Origin: Molossus alvarezi
Taxonomy: Eukaryota; Chordata; Mammalia; Chiroptera; Molossidae
Assembly (NCBI GenBank): GCA_037176705.1
Contig: CM073891.1
Coordinates: forward strand, 54,004,571-54,068,570
DNA length: 64,000 bases
Reading direction: 5' to 3'
Every line of letters starts with the position of its first letter. Within the stretch, counting starts at the first letter, position 1. The notes beneath the pieces were generated by a model that saw only the letters and a list, made by a program, of their open reading frames with translations, searched no databases and was not told the DNA's origin. This document shows positions 47,040-59,800 of this stretch, piece by piece. Made by a program: the position numbers and the translations under genes.

Positions 47040-47635
47040 GTGGAAACAGATCAATAGGATATATGTATGTGTGAAAATATATATACATATGTGTGTGTGT
47101 ATGTGTATATATATATAAAAGATTAATGATAGGAATTGACTTGCTCAGTTATGGAGGTCTAGAACTCCCACAATAAAGTGCTATCTATGAGCTTGAGAAC
47201 CAGAAAAGCTGGTGGTATAATTCAATTTAAATCTGTTGGCCTGAGAACCAGGAGGTCTAGTTTCTGAGGGCAGATAAGATGGATATCTCAGCTCAAGACG
47301 AGAGAAAGAGAATTCACTTTTCCTCCAACATTGTGTTCTATTCAGGCCTTCAGAGAATTAGATGATGCACATGGTCTGGTGAGTGTAGAGCTTTTTTAAA
47401 ATTATTTTTTAAATTTTAATTATTTTATTTCATCTTTATTAAATTTTGGGGTGACATTGTTTTGTAAAGCCATACAGATTTTAAGTATATGACAAAATAA
47501 AATGTTATGTGAACATTACATTGTAAGGCCATCACCCCAAGCAGTCTCTTTCTGTCCCCATTTTGATTCCCAATGCCCACCTCCTTCTACCTCCTTACCC
47601 CACAATCTCTCTGGCTATCACCACACTATTTTCTG

Positions 47636-47676
<41 letters not shown>

Positions 47677-47910
47677 TTTATTCTTAATCTCTTCATCTTC
47701 TTTCATCCATCTCCTCAACTCTCTTCCTCTCCAACATCCAACACCTGTTCTATGTATCCATACTTCTGTTCAGATCTTCTTTATTGAGTCTACAGAATCA
47801 AATGCTAATCTCTTTAAGAAAGAGCCTCACAGACACACACCAAAATAATGTCTGACCAGCTATCTGGGTATCTCTTAGCCCAGTTAAATTGACATATAAA
47901 ATTAACCATT
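47040..47910. mobile_element. Unresolved interspersed repeat, split by an L1 fragment
   Basis: Two parts of one common mammalian repeat are visible. The left (47120-47395) has 'ggaattgacttgctcagtta', 'gagaaccaggaggtctag' and 'ttgtgttctattcaggcct'. The right (47770-47905) has 'tctttattgagtctacag', 'aatgtctgaccagctatc' and 'ttaaattgacatataaaatt'. I recognise the words from mammalian interspersed repeats but cannot name the family. A TA/TG microsatellite lies at 47070-47118. Confidence 0.55.
47396..47767 (-). mobile_element. L1 3'UTR fragment, antisense
   Basis: 'attaaattttggggtgacat' and the following pyrimidine-rich stretch are the inverse of an older L1 3' end. It splits the repeat at 47040-47910. 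It carries a (TG)n array at 47639-47668. Confidence 0.65.
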
Positions 47911-48161
47911 ATATCATTGAAGAAAAAAAAAATTAAAAAAATTGTTTGTGGAGAGAGAAAAAATGGCGGTGGAGTGAATGGAAGCTACACAGACCATCTC
48001 CCAGGACCAAACTGGACTTGCAACAAAAATAAAGACAGGCCGTGGGGAGGGGGGGGGCGCACTGAAAGGCAGCTTGGAGGGCCACATGACCAGGGACACT
48101 GACTCAATCCTGGTAGGCTTGCTGGGATGTGAGAGGGGGCCGGGAGCACATGGTCCGTGAT

Positions 48162-48390
48162 GGCCTGGGCTGGGACCTCCTGCGGCCTCAGCTTGGACCA
48201 GCGGCCTCAGCACAGACCTTGGATGGGACCTGCTGTGGCCTCGGCTGGGAACAGTGGCCTCAGCTGGAAGCTGTGCCTTCAGCTGGGTCCTGTGGCCTCG
48301 GCTGGGACCAGCAGCTGCCTCGGCTGGGTCCTGCAACTTCAGCTGGGTGCTACGCCCTCTCGGCTGGGAGCTGCCGCAGCCTCTGCCACA
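48162..48390. repeat. Minisatellite in the L1 5'UTR (units of about 19-22 bp)
   Basis: About ten head-to-tail units of the form GCCTCGGCTGGGACCAGTG with drift at the second half. It lies in the 5'UTR of L1 copy A, where L1 promoters reside. Because stops are rare in it, long frames appear on both strands, including a 187-codon minus-strand frame (48477-47914). Confidence 0.85.
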
Positions 48391-48997
48391 CTTAGCTGGG
48401 AGCAGCACCCACGGGTTCAGATCCCGGGCAGCTCCACAGCGCAGAGCCCGGACAGAAGCTAAATTGGCAGCAGCCACTCACCTTGGGCTACAGCGGGGGG
48501 AGGGCAGACTGGACTGGAGCTGTGTGGGGAACACTCAGGATTTGGAAGGTGCTCAGAGCTCTTGCTGAGTGCAGCCACTCAAGACTGTGGTCATCTTACT
48601 CCTTTCCAGGACCCTGGGGAGAGGCGGCTGCCCCTCCCTTGGAGACACAACCCCACCTGGTGGCCATTGAAATGATAATTGAGGCCCATTAACAACCAGC
48701 ATCTGCCTCACCCTCTGAAAACCCTCTTACACTGAGCACCTGAGGGAGTTTTTCAAGCAACTCAGAAACCAAGGTTCTTCAGGTGACACCTACTAATAGC
48801 CTCCAGGCAAAAAAGCTAGAGGATAACTACCATTCCCTGGGCTAGCAACTCTAACCAGGAAAATTAAGAATTGACAGTGATGTTTAAAGTGGGTCTTCCC
48901 TGCTCATCCAAACCCAGGAGAGGGAGCCACAAACAGCAGAACACCAATACACACAGGGAAAATTTGGCAGACTCCAAAGCCCACTGTGATAGCCAAA

Positions 48998-49902
48998 ATG
49001 GTGAAACAAAGAAACAAAAGCCAAATGAAAGAATAAGACACCTCTACCGAAGATGAGATAAATGAGGTGCAGTTAAGCAAGTTATTTGAACTAGAATTCA
49101 GAGCCATGATCTTGAGGAAGCTCAATAGCATGTGTAAGGACATAAACACCATGAGAAAAGACATAGAAAGGTTGAAAATCAACCAGTTGGAAATTAAAAA
49201 CCACCAAGAAGAAATGAACAATAACATTTCAGAACAAAAAAAGCACATTGAAAGGTCTAAATAGGAGAGAAGAGGAGGCTGAGGACAGGATCAGTGAATT
49301 AGAAGATAGGGTAGAAAATAATCAACCAATTGGAAAAACAATAGGAAAAAATAATTAAAAAACAAGAACACAGCTTAAGAGAACTGTGGGACAACTGGAA
49401 ACATAATAACATTTGCATCAGAGGAATCCCCGAAGAAGAAGAAAATGAGCAAGGCTTAGAAAATATATTTGAAGAAATAGTGACAGAAAACGTCCCTAAT
49501 TTGGTGATGGAAGAAGTTATTCAAGTTCAAGAAGCACAGAGAGCCCCAAGTAAGAAGAACCCAAACAAGCCCACATCAAGACACATAGTAATCAAAATGC
49601 CAAAAATTCAAGAAAAAGAGAGAATCCTAAAAGCAGCAAGAGAAAAGCAACAGGTTACCTACAGAGGAAACCCCATAAGGCTCTCAGCTGACTTCTCAAC
49701 AGAAACACTACAGGCCAGAAGGGAATGGCATGAGGTAATCAAAGTCATGAAAAACAAGAATCTGAATCCAAGACTACTCTACCCAGCAAGGCTATCATTC
49801 AAAATAGAAGTTCAAATAAAGAGCTTCCCAGACAAAAAAAGGCTAAGGGAATACATGAGCACCAAACCAACACTGCAAGAAATGTTGAAAGGAATGCTGT
49901 AA
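48998..49902 (+). pseudogene. L1 copy A ORF1 relic
   Basis: ORF1 encodes the L1 RNA-binding chaperone. The start (ATG 48998) follows from copy B, where the same 'MKQRNKSQMKE' opening is in frame. In copy A the next codon after that opening is TAA, a likely CAA change. A coiled-coil-like stretch (49067-49264) is ended by a stop, and the RNA-binding and C-terminal domain is open again from 49480 to 49902 (140 codons). About 300 codons in total, short but within the family range. Non-functional. Confidence 0.85.
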
Positions 49903-49946
49903 TTAGCAGGAGAAATAGGAAGAAAATAGAACCACATTAAACAAAA

Positions 49947-52900
49947 ATGGAAATAAATAAGTACATATCAATAATCACCTTAAATGTAAATGGATTGAAT
50001 AGTCCCATAAAAAGACACAGAGTAGCTGATTGGATAAAAAAGCATAACTCATCTATATGTTGTTTACAAGAGACCCACCTCACAACAAAAGACTCACATA
50101 GGTTGAAAGTGAAGAGATGGAAAAAATCTTCCAAGCAAACGGAAAGAAAAAAAAAAGCTGGGAAAGCAATACTCATATCTGATAAAATAGATTTCAAAAT
50201 GAAGGCCATAACTAGAGACAAAGAAGATCACTACATAATATTGAAAAGATCTACCAACAGGAAGATACAACCTTGAAAAACATATACCCACCCAATATAA
50301 GAGCACCATAATATATTAAAAATCTTCTGGAGGACTTCAAAGGAGAAATCGACAGCAATACAATCATAGCAGGTGACTTCAACACCCCACTAATATTATT
50401 GGATAGATCCTCTAGACAAAAAATTAGTAAGGAAACAGAGACTCTAAATAAAGTGCTAGACCAAATGGATTTAATAGATATCTACGGAGAATTACACTCC
50501 AAAACTACAGAATTCACATCCTTCTCAAGTGCACATGGGACATTCGCAAAGATAGACCACATGTTAGGGAACAAACTAAGTCTCTACAAGTTCAAGAAGA
50601 TTGAAATCATATCAAGCATCTTCTCAGATCACAATGGCATGAAACTAGAAACCAACTGCAACAAGAACATACGAAGACATTTGAACACATGGAAGCTAAA
50701 TAGCATGTTTTTAAACAATAAATGGGCCCTGGCCGGTTTGGCTCAGTGGTTAGAGTGTCGGCCTGCAGTCCAGAGAGACCCGGGTTTGGTTCCCACTGAG
50801 GGCATGTACCTCGGTTGCAGTTTGTCCCCGGCCCTGGTTGGGTTGTGAGGGTGGCAACCACTTGATGTGTCCCTTTCATGTCGACGTTTCTCTCTTTCTC
50901 TCTTTCCCACTCTATCTGAACAAAATATCAAAAAAAATAAAAAGGGTTTTTTGCCCTGGCCGGTTTGGCTCAGCGGTTGGAGCATCGGCCTGCGGTACAG
51001 AGAGACCCGGGTTCGGTTCCCGCTAAGGGCACGTACCTCGATTGCAGTTTGTCCCCGGCCCTGGTTGGTCATGCGGGTGGCAGCCACTCGATGTGTCCCT
51101 TCACATCGATGTTTCTCTCTCTCTCTCTTCCTCTCTCTCCCTCCTGCTCTATCTGAACAAAAAATGGAAAAATGTCCTCAGGTGAGGGGAAAAAAAAAAA
51201 AAATGAATGGGTTACCGAGGAGACCAAGGAAGAAATTAAAAATTTCCTGGAAACCAATGAAAATGAAGACATAACAATACAAAATCTATGGGATGCAGTG
51301 AAAGCAGATCTGACAGGGAAGTTCATAGCACTACAGGCCTACCTCAAAAAACAAACAAACAAAAAAATCTCTAATAGACTATTTAACCTCACAACTTAAA
51401 AAACTAGAGAGCAAACAACAACAACAAAAAAACCCAGAGTATGTAGAAGGAAGGAAATAGTAAAGATCAGAGCAGAAATAAATGACATAGAGACCAAAAA
51501 AACAATTCAAAGGATCAATGAAACAAAGAGCTGGTTCTTTGAAAAGATAAACAAGATAGATGGACCCTTAGCTAGACTCACCAAGAAACAAAGAGAGAGA
51601 ACACAAATACACAAAATCAGAAATGAAAGAGGAGAAGTAACAACTGACACCACAGAAATACAAAAGATTGTTAACAACTGCTATAAACAATTATATGGCA
51701 ACAAATTTGACAATCTAAGCGAAATGGACAGATTTCTAGAAAAACATATTCTCCCAACATTAGACCAGGAAGAGAGAGAAAACTTGAACAGACTGATAAC
51801 AACAGAAGAAATGGAAGATGTAATCAAGACTCCCCCAGCAAACAAAAGCCCAGGCTCAGATGGCTTCACTGGGGAGTTTTACCGAACATTCAAAGAAGAA
51901 CTAACACACATTCTCCTCAAACTATTTCAAAAAATTCAAGAAGAAGGAAGACTTCCAAACTTGTTTCATGAAGCCAGCGTAATTCTAACTCCAAAACCAG
52001 AAAAAGACACTACAAAGAAAGAAAACTACAGGCCAATATCCCTGGTGAACATAGACAACAAAATCCTGCACAAAATAGTAGCAAATAGGATCCAGCAATA
52101 CACCAAAAAAATTATCCACCATGACCTAGTGAGATTCATCCCAGGGATGCAAGGCTGGTACAATATTTGCAAATCAATAAACGTGATACACCACATAAAT
52201 AAAATAAAGAATAAAAACCACATGATCATATCAATAGATACCGAAAAAGCCTTCGACAAAATCCAGCATCCTTTTCTGATAAAAATGCTCAACAATGTGG
52301 GAATAGAGGGATTATATCTAGACATAATAAAGGCTATATATGAAAGACCTACAACCAACATCATACTCAATGGGCAAAAACTAAAAGCATTTCCCTTAAG
52401 AAGAGGAACAAGGCAAGGATGCCCACTTTTGCCACTCTTATTTAATATAGTACTGGAAGTCTTAACCACAGCAATCAGACAGGAAGAAAAAATGAAAGGG
52501 ATCCAAATTGGAAAAGAGGAAGCGAAACTGTCATTATTTGCAGATGACATGATACTATATAGAGAAAACCCCAGACTCCATCAAAAATTTACTAGACTTA
52601 ATAAATGAATTTGGAAAAGTAGCAGGATACAAAATTAATGTCAAGAAATCAATGGCATTCTTATACACCAATGATGAACTCACAGAGAAACTAAGAAAAC
52701 AATCCCATTTACCATTGAGGCAAAAAAATTAAGATACCTGGGAATAAACATAACCAAAGAAATAAAGGACCTATTTGCAGAAAACTACCGGACATTGAAA
52801 AAAGAAATAGAGGAAGATATAAAAAAGTGGAAGCACATACCTTATTCATGAATTGGAAGAATCAACATCATTAAAATGTCCATATTACCCAAAGCAATCT

Positions 52901-54264
52901 ATAGATTCAATGCAATCCCCATCAAAATACCAATGGCATACTTCACAGAATTAGAACAAGTACTTCAAAAGTTCATATGGAACCAAAAAAGATCTCGAAT
53001 AGCCACAGCAATCATGAAAAAGAAGAACAAAGTTGGAGGGATCACATTGAGAGATTTCAGGTTATACTACAAAGCCACTATAATCAAAACAGCCTGGTAC
53101 CCGCATGAGAACAGGCATACAGACTAGTGGAACAGTACAGAGAACCCAGAAATGGACCCAAGGCAATATGCTCAATTAAAATTTGATGAAGGTGGCAAGT
53201 GTCTTTACAGTGGAGTAAAGACAGCCTCTTTAATAAATGGTGTTGGGAAAATTGGACAGCTACATGCAAAAAAAATGAAACTAGGCCATCAACTTACACC
53301 CTACACAAGAATAAACTCAAAATGGATAAACGATTTAAATGTGACTCATGAATCCATAAAAATCCTAGAAGAAACTGTAGGCAACAAAATTTCAGACATC
53401 ATACGCAGCAGAATTTTCACTGATACATCACCTAAGGCAATAGAAACAAGGGAGAAAATGAACACATGGGACTACATCAAACAAAAATGCTTCTGCACAG
53501 CGAAAGATACAATCATCAAAACAGAAAGGCTACCCACTGTATGGGAGAGCATAATTGCCAATGATATAAAAGATAAGGGGTTAATTTCCAATATATAGAG
53601 AGTGCTCATACAACTCAACAAAAGGAAGACAAAGAATCCAATTAAAAAAATGGGCAGAGGAACTAAATAGACACCTCTCCAAACGGTCCATACAAATGGC
53701 TAAGAGACATATGAAGAAATGCTCATCATCACTAATCATCAGAGAGATGCAAATTAAAACAAAAATGAGGTATCACCTCACACCTGCCAGAATGGCTGCC
53801 ATCAACAAATCATGGAACAAAAAGTGCTGGCAAGGGTGTGGAGAAAAGGGGACTCTAGTACACTGCTGGTGGGAATGCAGACTGGTGCAGCCACTATGGA
53901 AAACAATATGGTGTTACCTCAAAAAATTAAAAATTGAACTTCCGTTTGACCCAGTGATCCCACTTCTAGGAATATACCCTAAGAAGCCTGAAACACCAAT
54001 CAGAAAGAATATATGTACCCCCATGTTTGTCGCAGCACTATTTCAATAGCTAAGATCTGTAAACAGCCCAAGTGTCCATCAATAGATGAATGGATAAAAA
54101 AGCTTTGGTGCATATACACAATGGAGTACTATGCAGCTGTAAGAAAGAAAGATCTCTTATCCTTTGAGACTCCATGGAGGGACCTGGAAAGTATCATCCT
54201 AAGTGAAACAAGCGAAACAGAGAAAGACAAGTATCATATAATCTTACTTATTGGTGGAATATAA
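49947..54264 (+). pseudogene. L1 copy A ORF2 relic (endonuclease, reverse transcriptase)
   Basis: ORF2 supplies the endonuclease and reverse transcriptase of target-primed reverse transcription. The endonuclease opening 'NVNGLNSP' and the 'QETHL' motif lie in 49947-50276, which ends at a stop. The Ves dimer interrupts the frame at 50727. The RT domain is open for 294 codons (51724-52608) with 'SIDTEKAFD' and the catalytic FADD (52537-52548), then a small deletion near 52575 shifts the frame. The C-terminal zinc knuckle (C-x3-C-x7-H-x4-C) is readable at about 53825-53880. Without the insertion the span is about 3.83 kb, the normal ORF2 size. Confidence 0.9.
50727..51201 (+). mobile_element. 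Head-to-tail Ves SINE dimer
   Basis: Two Ves monomers in the same direction (50727-50952 and 50953-51201) inside L1 ORF2. The outer flanks match as a single target duplication (aataaatggg 50717-50726, aatgaatggg 51202-51211), and copy B shows the uninterrupted site. The first monomer lacks the TGAGGAT tail and is joined to the second by an A-rich linker ending 'aaaagggtttttt'. I see no separate duplication around the second monomer, so it may have moved as a dimer; a second insertion into the tail of the first is the alternative. Confidence 0.85.
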
Positions 54265-54540
54265 TGAACATAACAGTCTGAGCAATGGGTTAGTCTCAGA
54301 GACGTGGAAGTGGGGTACAGACTGACATTCCCCAGAAAAGTGGGTGGTGGGGGAGGGATAAACCACAGAACTGACATGCATGTATGCATGAACAATGGAC
54401 ATGGACAACAAAGCTGGGGAGAGGGCAGAAAAGGAGGGGGAGGGGGAATCAGTGGGGGGAAAAGGATAAACATCTGTAACAAAAATTAATTAATAAAAAA
54501 AATAACTAAAAAAAAAATGAAAGAAAAGAAAATTGTTTGT

Positions 54541-54575
54541 ATGTTCCAGCAAAACAACTATAAGCCTGTCAAATT

Positions 54576-54614
<39 letters not shown>

Positions 54615-55043
54615 AAACTACTTTTAGGTATTGAACAGCGAACACTTGTAGAGGGGAATGAGTTTCAGTTTCTTTAGCTTTTAGTCTGGGGTTAAATTTA
54701 ACCATGGACCATGGAAAGTTAAGGTTGTCTACTATAGTCCTATGCAACCACTGAAAATATTTCAAAGAAATACTGAAATAATGTCAATATAAAAATTAAA
54801 ATAGAATTCTAAAAAATATTGACATAATCCAAAAGAAGAATCAGTCAGAAGGAAGAGATAAACAAAAAGTAGAGAAGATATGTAGAAAACTATGGTTAAC
54901 AAAATATTAGATGTAAATTTAGAAGTTAAAGTAAATATTACAATAAAATTTAATGGATTAAATATTCCAATTGCAAATATTGTATCTCAGAGAGCATGTA
55001 GGCAGAATTTAAAACAACTCTTACAACTCAATAATGCAAAAAT
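54541..55043 (+). other. Spacer between the two full L1s: (CA)n and old L1
   Basis: A (CA)n microsatellite lies at 54578-54613. From about 54780 there are decayed L1 words, ending 'ttacaactcaataatgcaa' just before copy B. The text continues behind copy B at 61072, so copy B sits inside this older L1. Confidence 0.6.
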
Positions 55044-55932
55044 AATCAACTTGGGATTCCAAAATGGCAGTGGAGTGAGTGGAAGCTACACAGACCATCT
55101 CCCAGGACCAAACTGGAATTACAACTAAAATAAAGAGAAATCATGGGAAAAAACAAAAAGAAGCTGGAAAGGACCCATATAACTAGGGACAGAAAGAGGA
55201 CACTAAATTAAGCCTAGTAGGAACTGCAAAGGCATGAGAGGGTAGGCTGGGAGCACACAGACAGCAACTGTTTTATCTGTGAGCAGCTCCCTTGAGGTTA
55301 AAATCCCAAGCCAACTTCACAGTGCAGAGGGTTGGGACAGAGCAATAAACTAGCTACAGCCACACAACTTGGGCTCAGACAGAGGGAGGGCAGACTGAAT
55401 TGGAACTGTGTGGAGAAACTCAGGAGCATGGAGAGCTAAGAAGGCAATACAAGTTGTGTGGTGAATCACTTCTTCACAGGACAGTAGCCATTTTACTCAA
55501 AGAGACACTTCCCAGAGCTCTAGGGAAAAGCAACAGTCCCTCCCTCAGGAATTTATACCATCCAGCCAGGGCAGAGAAATGCAAATCGAGGCTCATTAAA
55601 AGCCAACAAACATCTGCCCCACCCATTGGAAATTCTCTTACCCTGAACACCTGAGAGTTTTTTTTTGTTTGTTTGTTTTTTTATTCAGTTGAGGGCTACA
55701 CCCCAAGGCTCATCAAGTAATTGACACTAATAGCCTCCAGGCAAAAAGTTAGAGGATAACTGAACCTTTGCTTGGCTTGCAAATCTATCCAGGAAGGTAA
55801 GACTTGACAGTGGTGTTTAATGTGGCTCCTCCCACACTCTTTCAATCCCAGTAGAGGAAGCAACAACCAGCATAATACCAACACCCACAGGGAAAATTTG
55901 TCAGGCTCCAACCCACTGAGACAGCCAAAATT

Positions 55933-56826
55933 ATGAAACAAAGAAACAAATCTCAAATGAAAGAACAAGAGAACTCTACTGAAGAAAAGATAAGTGAAAT
56001 GCAGTTAAGCAAGTTATCAGAGATAGTGTTCAGAGTGATGATAATGAGGAAGCTCAACAGCATGAGTAGAAAGTTCAACAGCATGAGTGAAGATATAAAA
56101 ACATTGAAAATAAACCAACTGGAAATGAAAAACCACCAAGCAGAAATGAAGAATGACATACCAAAAATAAAGAACACGTTGGAAAGAAAAACCAGCAGAG
56201 TAGAGCAAGCCAAGGACTGGATCAGTGAATTAGAAAACAGGGTAGAAAAACTCACCCAATTAGAAAACTGAAAGGAAAAGAACAATTAAAAAACAGGAAG
56301 ACAGCTTAAGAGAACTGTGGGACAATATGAAATATAAAAACATCTACATCATAGGAGTTCCAGAAGAAAAAGAAAATGAGCCAGGGTTAGAGAATATATT
56401 TGAACAAATAGTGCCAGAAAACATCCCTAACTTGGTGAAGGAAAAAACATACAAGTACAAGAAGCACAGAGAGCCACAAGAAAAAGGACCCAAAGAGGCC
56501 CACACCAAGACTCATAATAATTAAAATGTTAAAATTGAAGACAGAGAGAATCCTAAAGGCAGCAAGAGATAAGCCACAGGTTACCTTACAAAGGAACCCC
56601 CATAAGGCTCTCAGCTGACTTCTCAATAGAAACACTACAGGCCAGAAGGGAATGACATGAAGTAATCAAGGTAATGAATCCAAGACTACTCTATCCAGCA
56701 AAACTATAATTAAAAATAGAAGGTGAAAAAAGAGCTTCCCAGATTAAAAAAACAAAAACAAAAAAGGCTAACGCAATATATTAGCACCAAACCAGCACTG
56801 CAAGAAATGATAAAAGGACTACTATA
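55933..56826 (+). pseudogene. L1 copy B ORF1 relic
   Basis: Opens with 'MKQRNKSQMKEQ' and stays in frame for 112 codons, covering the N-terminal and coiled-coil part (a Leu/Ile/Met-rich heptad region), then stops at 56271. The RNA-binding part is visible in other frames (56327-56524 and beyond) up to the family's C-terminal words near 56800. Non-functional, but its N-terminus is the better reference for the start used in copy A. Confidence 0.8.
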
Positions 56827-56871
56827 ACTAGTAGAAGAAACAGGAAGAAAATATAACCACAATAAACAAAA

Positions 56872-59800
56872 ATGAAAATAAATAAGTGCATATCAATAAT
56901 CACCTTAAATGTAAATAGATTAAACACTCTGATAAAAACCAAACAAAAAACAGAGTAGCTGATTGGATAAGAAAACATGACTCATATATAAGTTGTTTAC
57001 AAGAGACCCACCTCAGAAAAAAAAACTCACACAGGTTAAAAATGAAGAAATAGAAAAAAATTTTCTAAGCAAACAGAAAGAAAAAAAGAGCTGGGGTAGC
57101 AATACTGATATCCAATAAAATAGACTTCAAAATGAAGGTCATAGCTAGAGATAAAGGCCAATACATATATTAAAAGGATCTATTTAAGAGGAAGATATAA
57201 CCTTGGTAAATATAATTTCATGCAATAAAGGAGCACCAAAATATATTTAAAAAATCCTGGAGGACTTCAAAGAAAAAATTGACAGCAATACAAGTATAGC
57301 AGGGGATTTCAACACTCCGTTGACATCACTAGATAGATCCTCTAGATAAAAAATTAACAAAACAGAGACTCTAAATGATGCATTAGATGAAATGGATTTA
57401 ATAGATATCTACAGAGAATTACACCCCAAAACCACAGTATTCACATTTTCTCAAGTGCACATTGGACATTCTTAAAGATATACCTCATGTTAGGACACAG
57501 TTAAGTCTCTACAAGTTTAAGAAGATTGAAACCATATCAAGCATTTTTTCAGCTTACAATGGCATGAAATTAGAAATTAATAACATCAAAAACATTTGAA
57601 GACATGGAAGCTAAATAGCATGTTATTAAACAATGAATGGGTTATAAAGGAGTTCAATAAAGAAATTAAAAACTTCCTGGAAACCAATGAAAATGAACAC
57701 ACAACAACACAAAATCTATGGGATGCAGTAAAAGCAGTCCTGAGAGAAAAGTTCATAGTACTACAGGCCTACCCCAAGAAACAAGAAAAATTTCTAATTG
57801 ACTATCTAACCTTACAACTTAAAGAACTAGAAAGCAAAGAAAAAGAATAACCAAAAGCAAGTAGAAGGAAAGAAATTGTAAAGATCAGAGCAGAAACAAA
57901 CAACATAGAGATTTAAAAAAGTATTCAAAAGATCAATGAAACAAAGATCTGGTTTTTGTTTTTTTGGTTGTTTGTTTTCTTTTTGTGGTATGTGCCCCTA
58001 GCAGGAACCAAACCTGGGACTCTCTGGTCTGCAGGCCAATGCTCAACCACTGAGCCAAACTGGCCAGGGCAAGAGCTGGTTCTTTGAAAAGATAAATAAG
58101 ATCGATGGACCCTTAGCTAGTCTTACCAAGAAACAAAGAGAGAGGACCCAATTAAACAATCTCAGAAATAAAAGAAGAGAAGTAACAACTGATATCACAG
58201 AAATACAAAAGATTGTTAAACAATTCTATGAACAATCATATGCCAACAAATTGGACAATCTAGGTGAAATGGACAAGTTTCTAGAAACACATAGTCTTTC
58301 AAAACTGAACCAGGAAAAGATAGAAAACTTGAACAAACCAATACAACAAAGGAAAGTGAAGATGTAATCAAGAAATTCCCAGCAAACAAAAGCACGAGCC
58401 TGGATGGTTTCACAAAAAAATTTTACTGAACATTCAAAGAAGATCTAACACCCATTCTCCTCAAACTATTCCAAAAAATTCAAGAAGACTTTCAAACCTG
58501 TTTTATGAGGCCAGAAAAATTCTAATTCCAAAACTAGATAAAACATTACAAAGAAAGAAAACTACAGGCCAATATCCCTGATGAACATAGATGCCAAAAT
58601 CCTGAACAAAACATTAGCTAATCTGATCCAGCAGTACATTAAAAAAGTTATTCTTCATGACCAAGTAGGATTCATCCCAGGGATGCAAGGATGGTACTAT
58701 ATTCACAATCAATAATTGTGATAAACCACATAAATAAAATGAAAGATAAAAACAATATGATCATATCAATAGATGCTGAAAAAGCATTCGACAAAATCCA
58801 GCACCCATTTTTGATCAAAATGCTTAGCAATGTGGGAATAGAGGGATCATAGCTTGACATAATAATGGCCATATATAAAAAACCTACAGCCAACATCATG
58901 CTCAATGGGCAAAAACTAAAAGCATTTTCTTTAAGAACATGAACAAGACAGGGATGCCCACTTTCGCCACTCTTGTTTAACATAGTACTGGGAGTCTAGC
59001 CATAGCAATTAGACATAAAGAAAAAATAAAAGGGATCCAAAGCGGATAGGAGGAAGTAAATCTATCATTATTTGCAGATGGAATAATATTGTACATGGAA
59101 AACCCTAATGACTCCATCAAAAATCTACTAGATTTAATAAACAAATTTGGTAAAGTAGCCAAATTAATTAACATCGATTTAGATACAAAATTAACATCAA
59201 GAAATTTATAGCATTCTTATACACCAATAATGAACTCACAGTAAGAGAAACTAAAAAAACAATCTTATTTACCACTGAAGCAAAAAAAAATTAAGATACC
59301 TAGGAATAAACTTAACCAAAGAAGTAAAGGACCTATTTGCAGAAAAGTACAGGACATTGAAAACAGCAACAGAAGATATACAAAAGTAGAAGCATATACC
59401 TTGTTCATATATTGAAAGAATTAACATCATTAAAATGTCCATACTACACAAAGCAATCTATAGATTCAATGCAATCCCCATTAAAATACCAACGACATAC
59501 TTCACATAACTAGAACAAATACTTCAAAAGTTTATATGGAACAAAAAAATATCCCAAATAGCCACAGCAATATTGAAAAAGAGGAACAAAGTATGAAGGA
59601 TCACAATATTGGATATCAGATTATACTACAAAGCCACTGTAATCAAAACAGTCTGGTACTGGCACAAGAACAGGCATATAAATCAATGGAACAGGACAGA
59701 CAACTCAGAAATTGACCCAAGGCATTATGCTTAATTAATATTTGACAAAGGTGGCAAGAGCATACAATGGAGTAAAGATAGCCTCTTTAATCAATGGTGT

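Larger units (their letters stand above)
47950..54528 (+). mobile_element. Full-length bat L1 (copy A), coding frames broken
   Basis: A complete L1: 5'UTR (47950-48997), ORF1 relic (48998-49902), short spacer, ORF2 relic (49947-54264), 3'UTR with G-rich tracts, and an A/T-rich tail. The 12-bp target duplication AAAATTGTTTGT flanks it (47938-47949, 54529-54540). Total 6.58 kb, or about 6.1 kb without the Ves dimer (50727-51201), as expected for a full L1. The 5' end shares 'gaagctacacagaccatctc' with copy B at 55052. Several stops and frameshifts make it incapable of autonomous movement. The 5'UTR is G+C-rich and holds a minisatellite that copy B lacks. Confidence 0.95.

Noticed and set aside
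48129..48568. Several overlapping open frames of 60-104 codons on the plus strand
   Set aside because: All come from the G+C-rich minisatellite in the L1 5'UTR, where stop codons are rare in every frame.
50607..51326. Open frames of up to 135 codons on both strands
   Set aside because: They read through the Ves dimer; SINE heads often look open in several frames.
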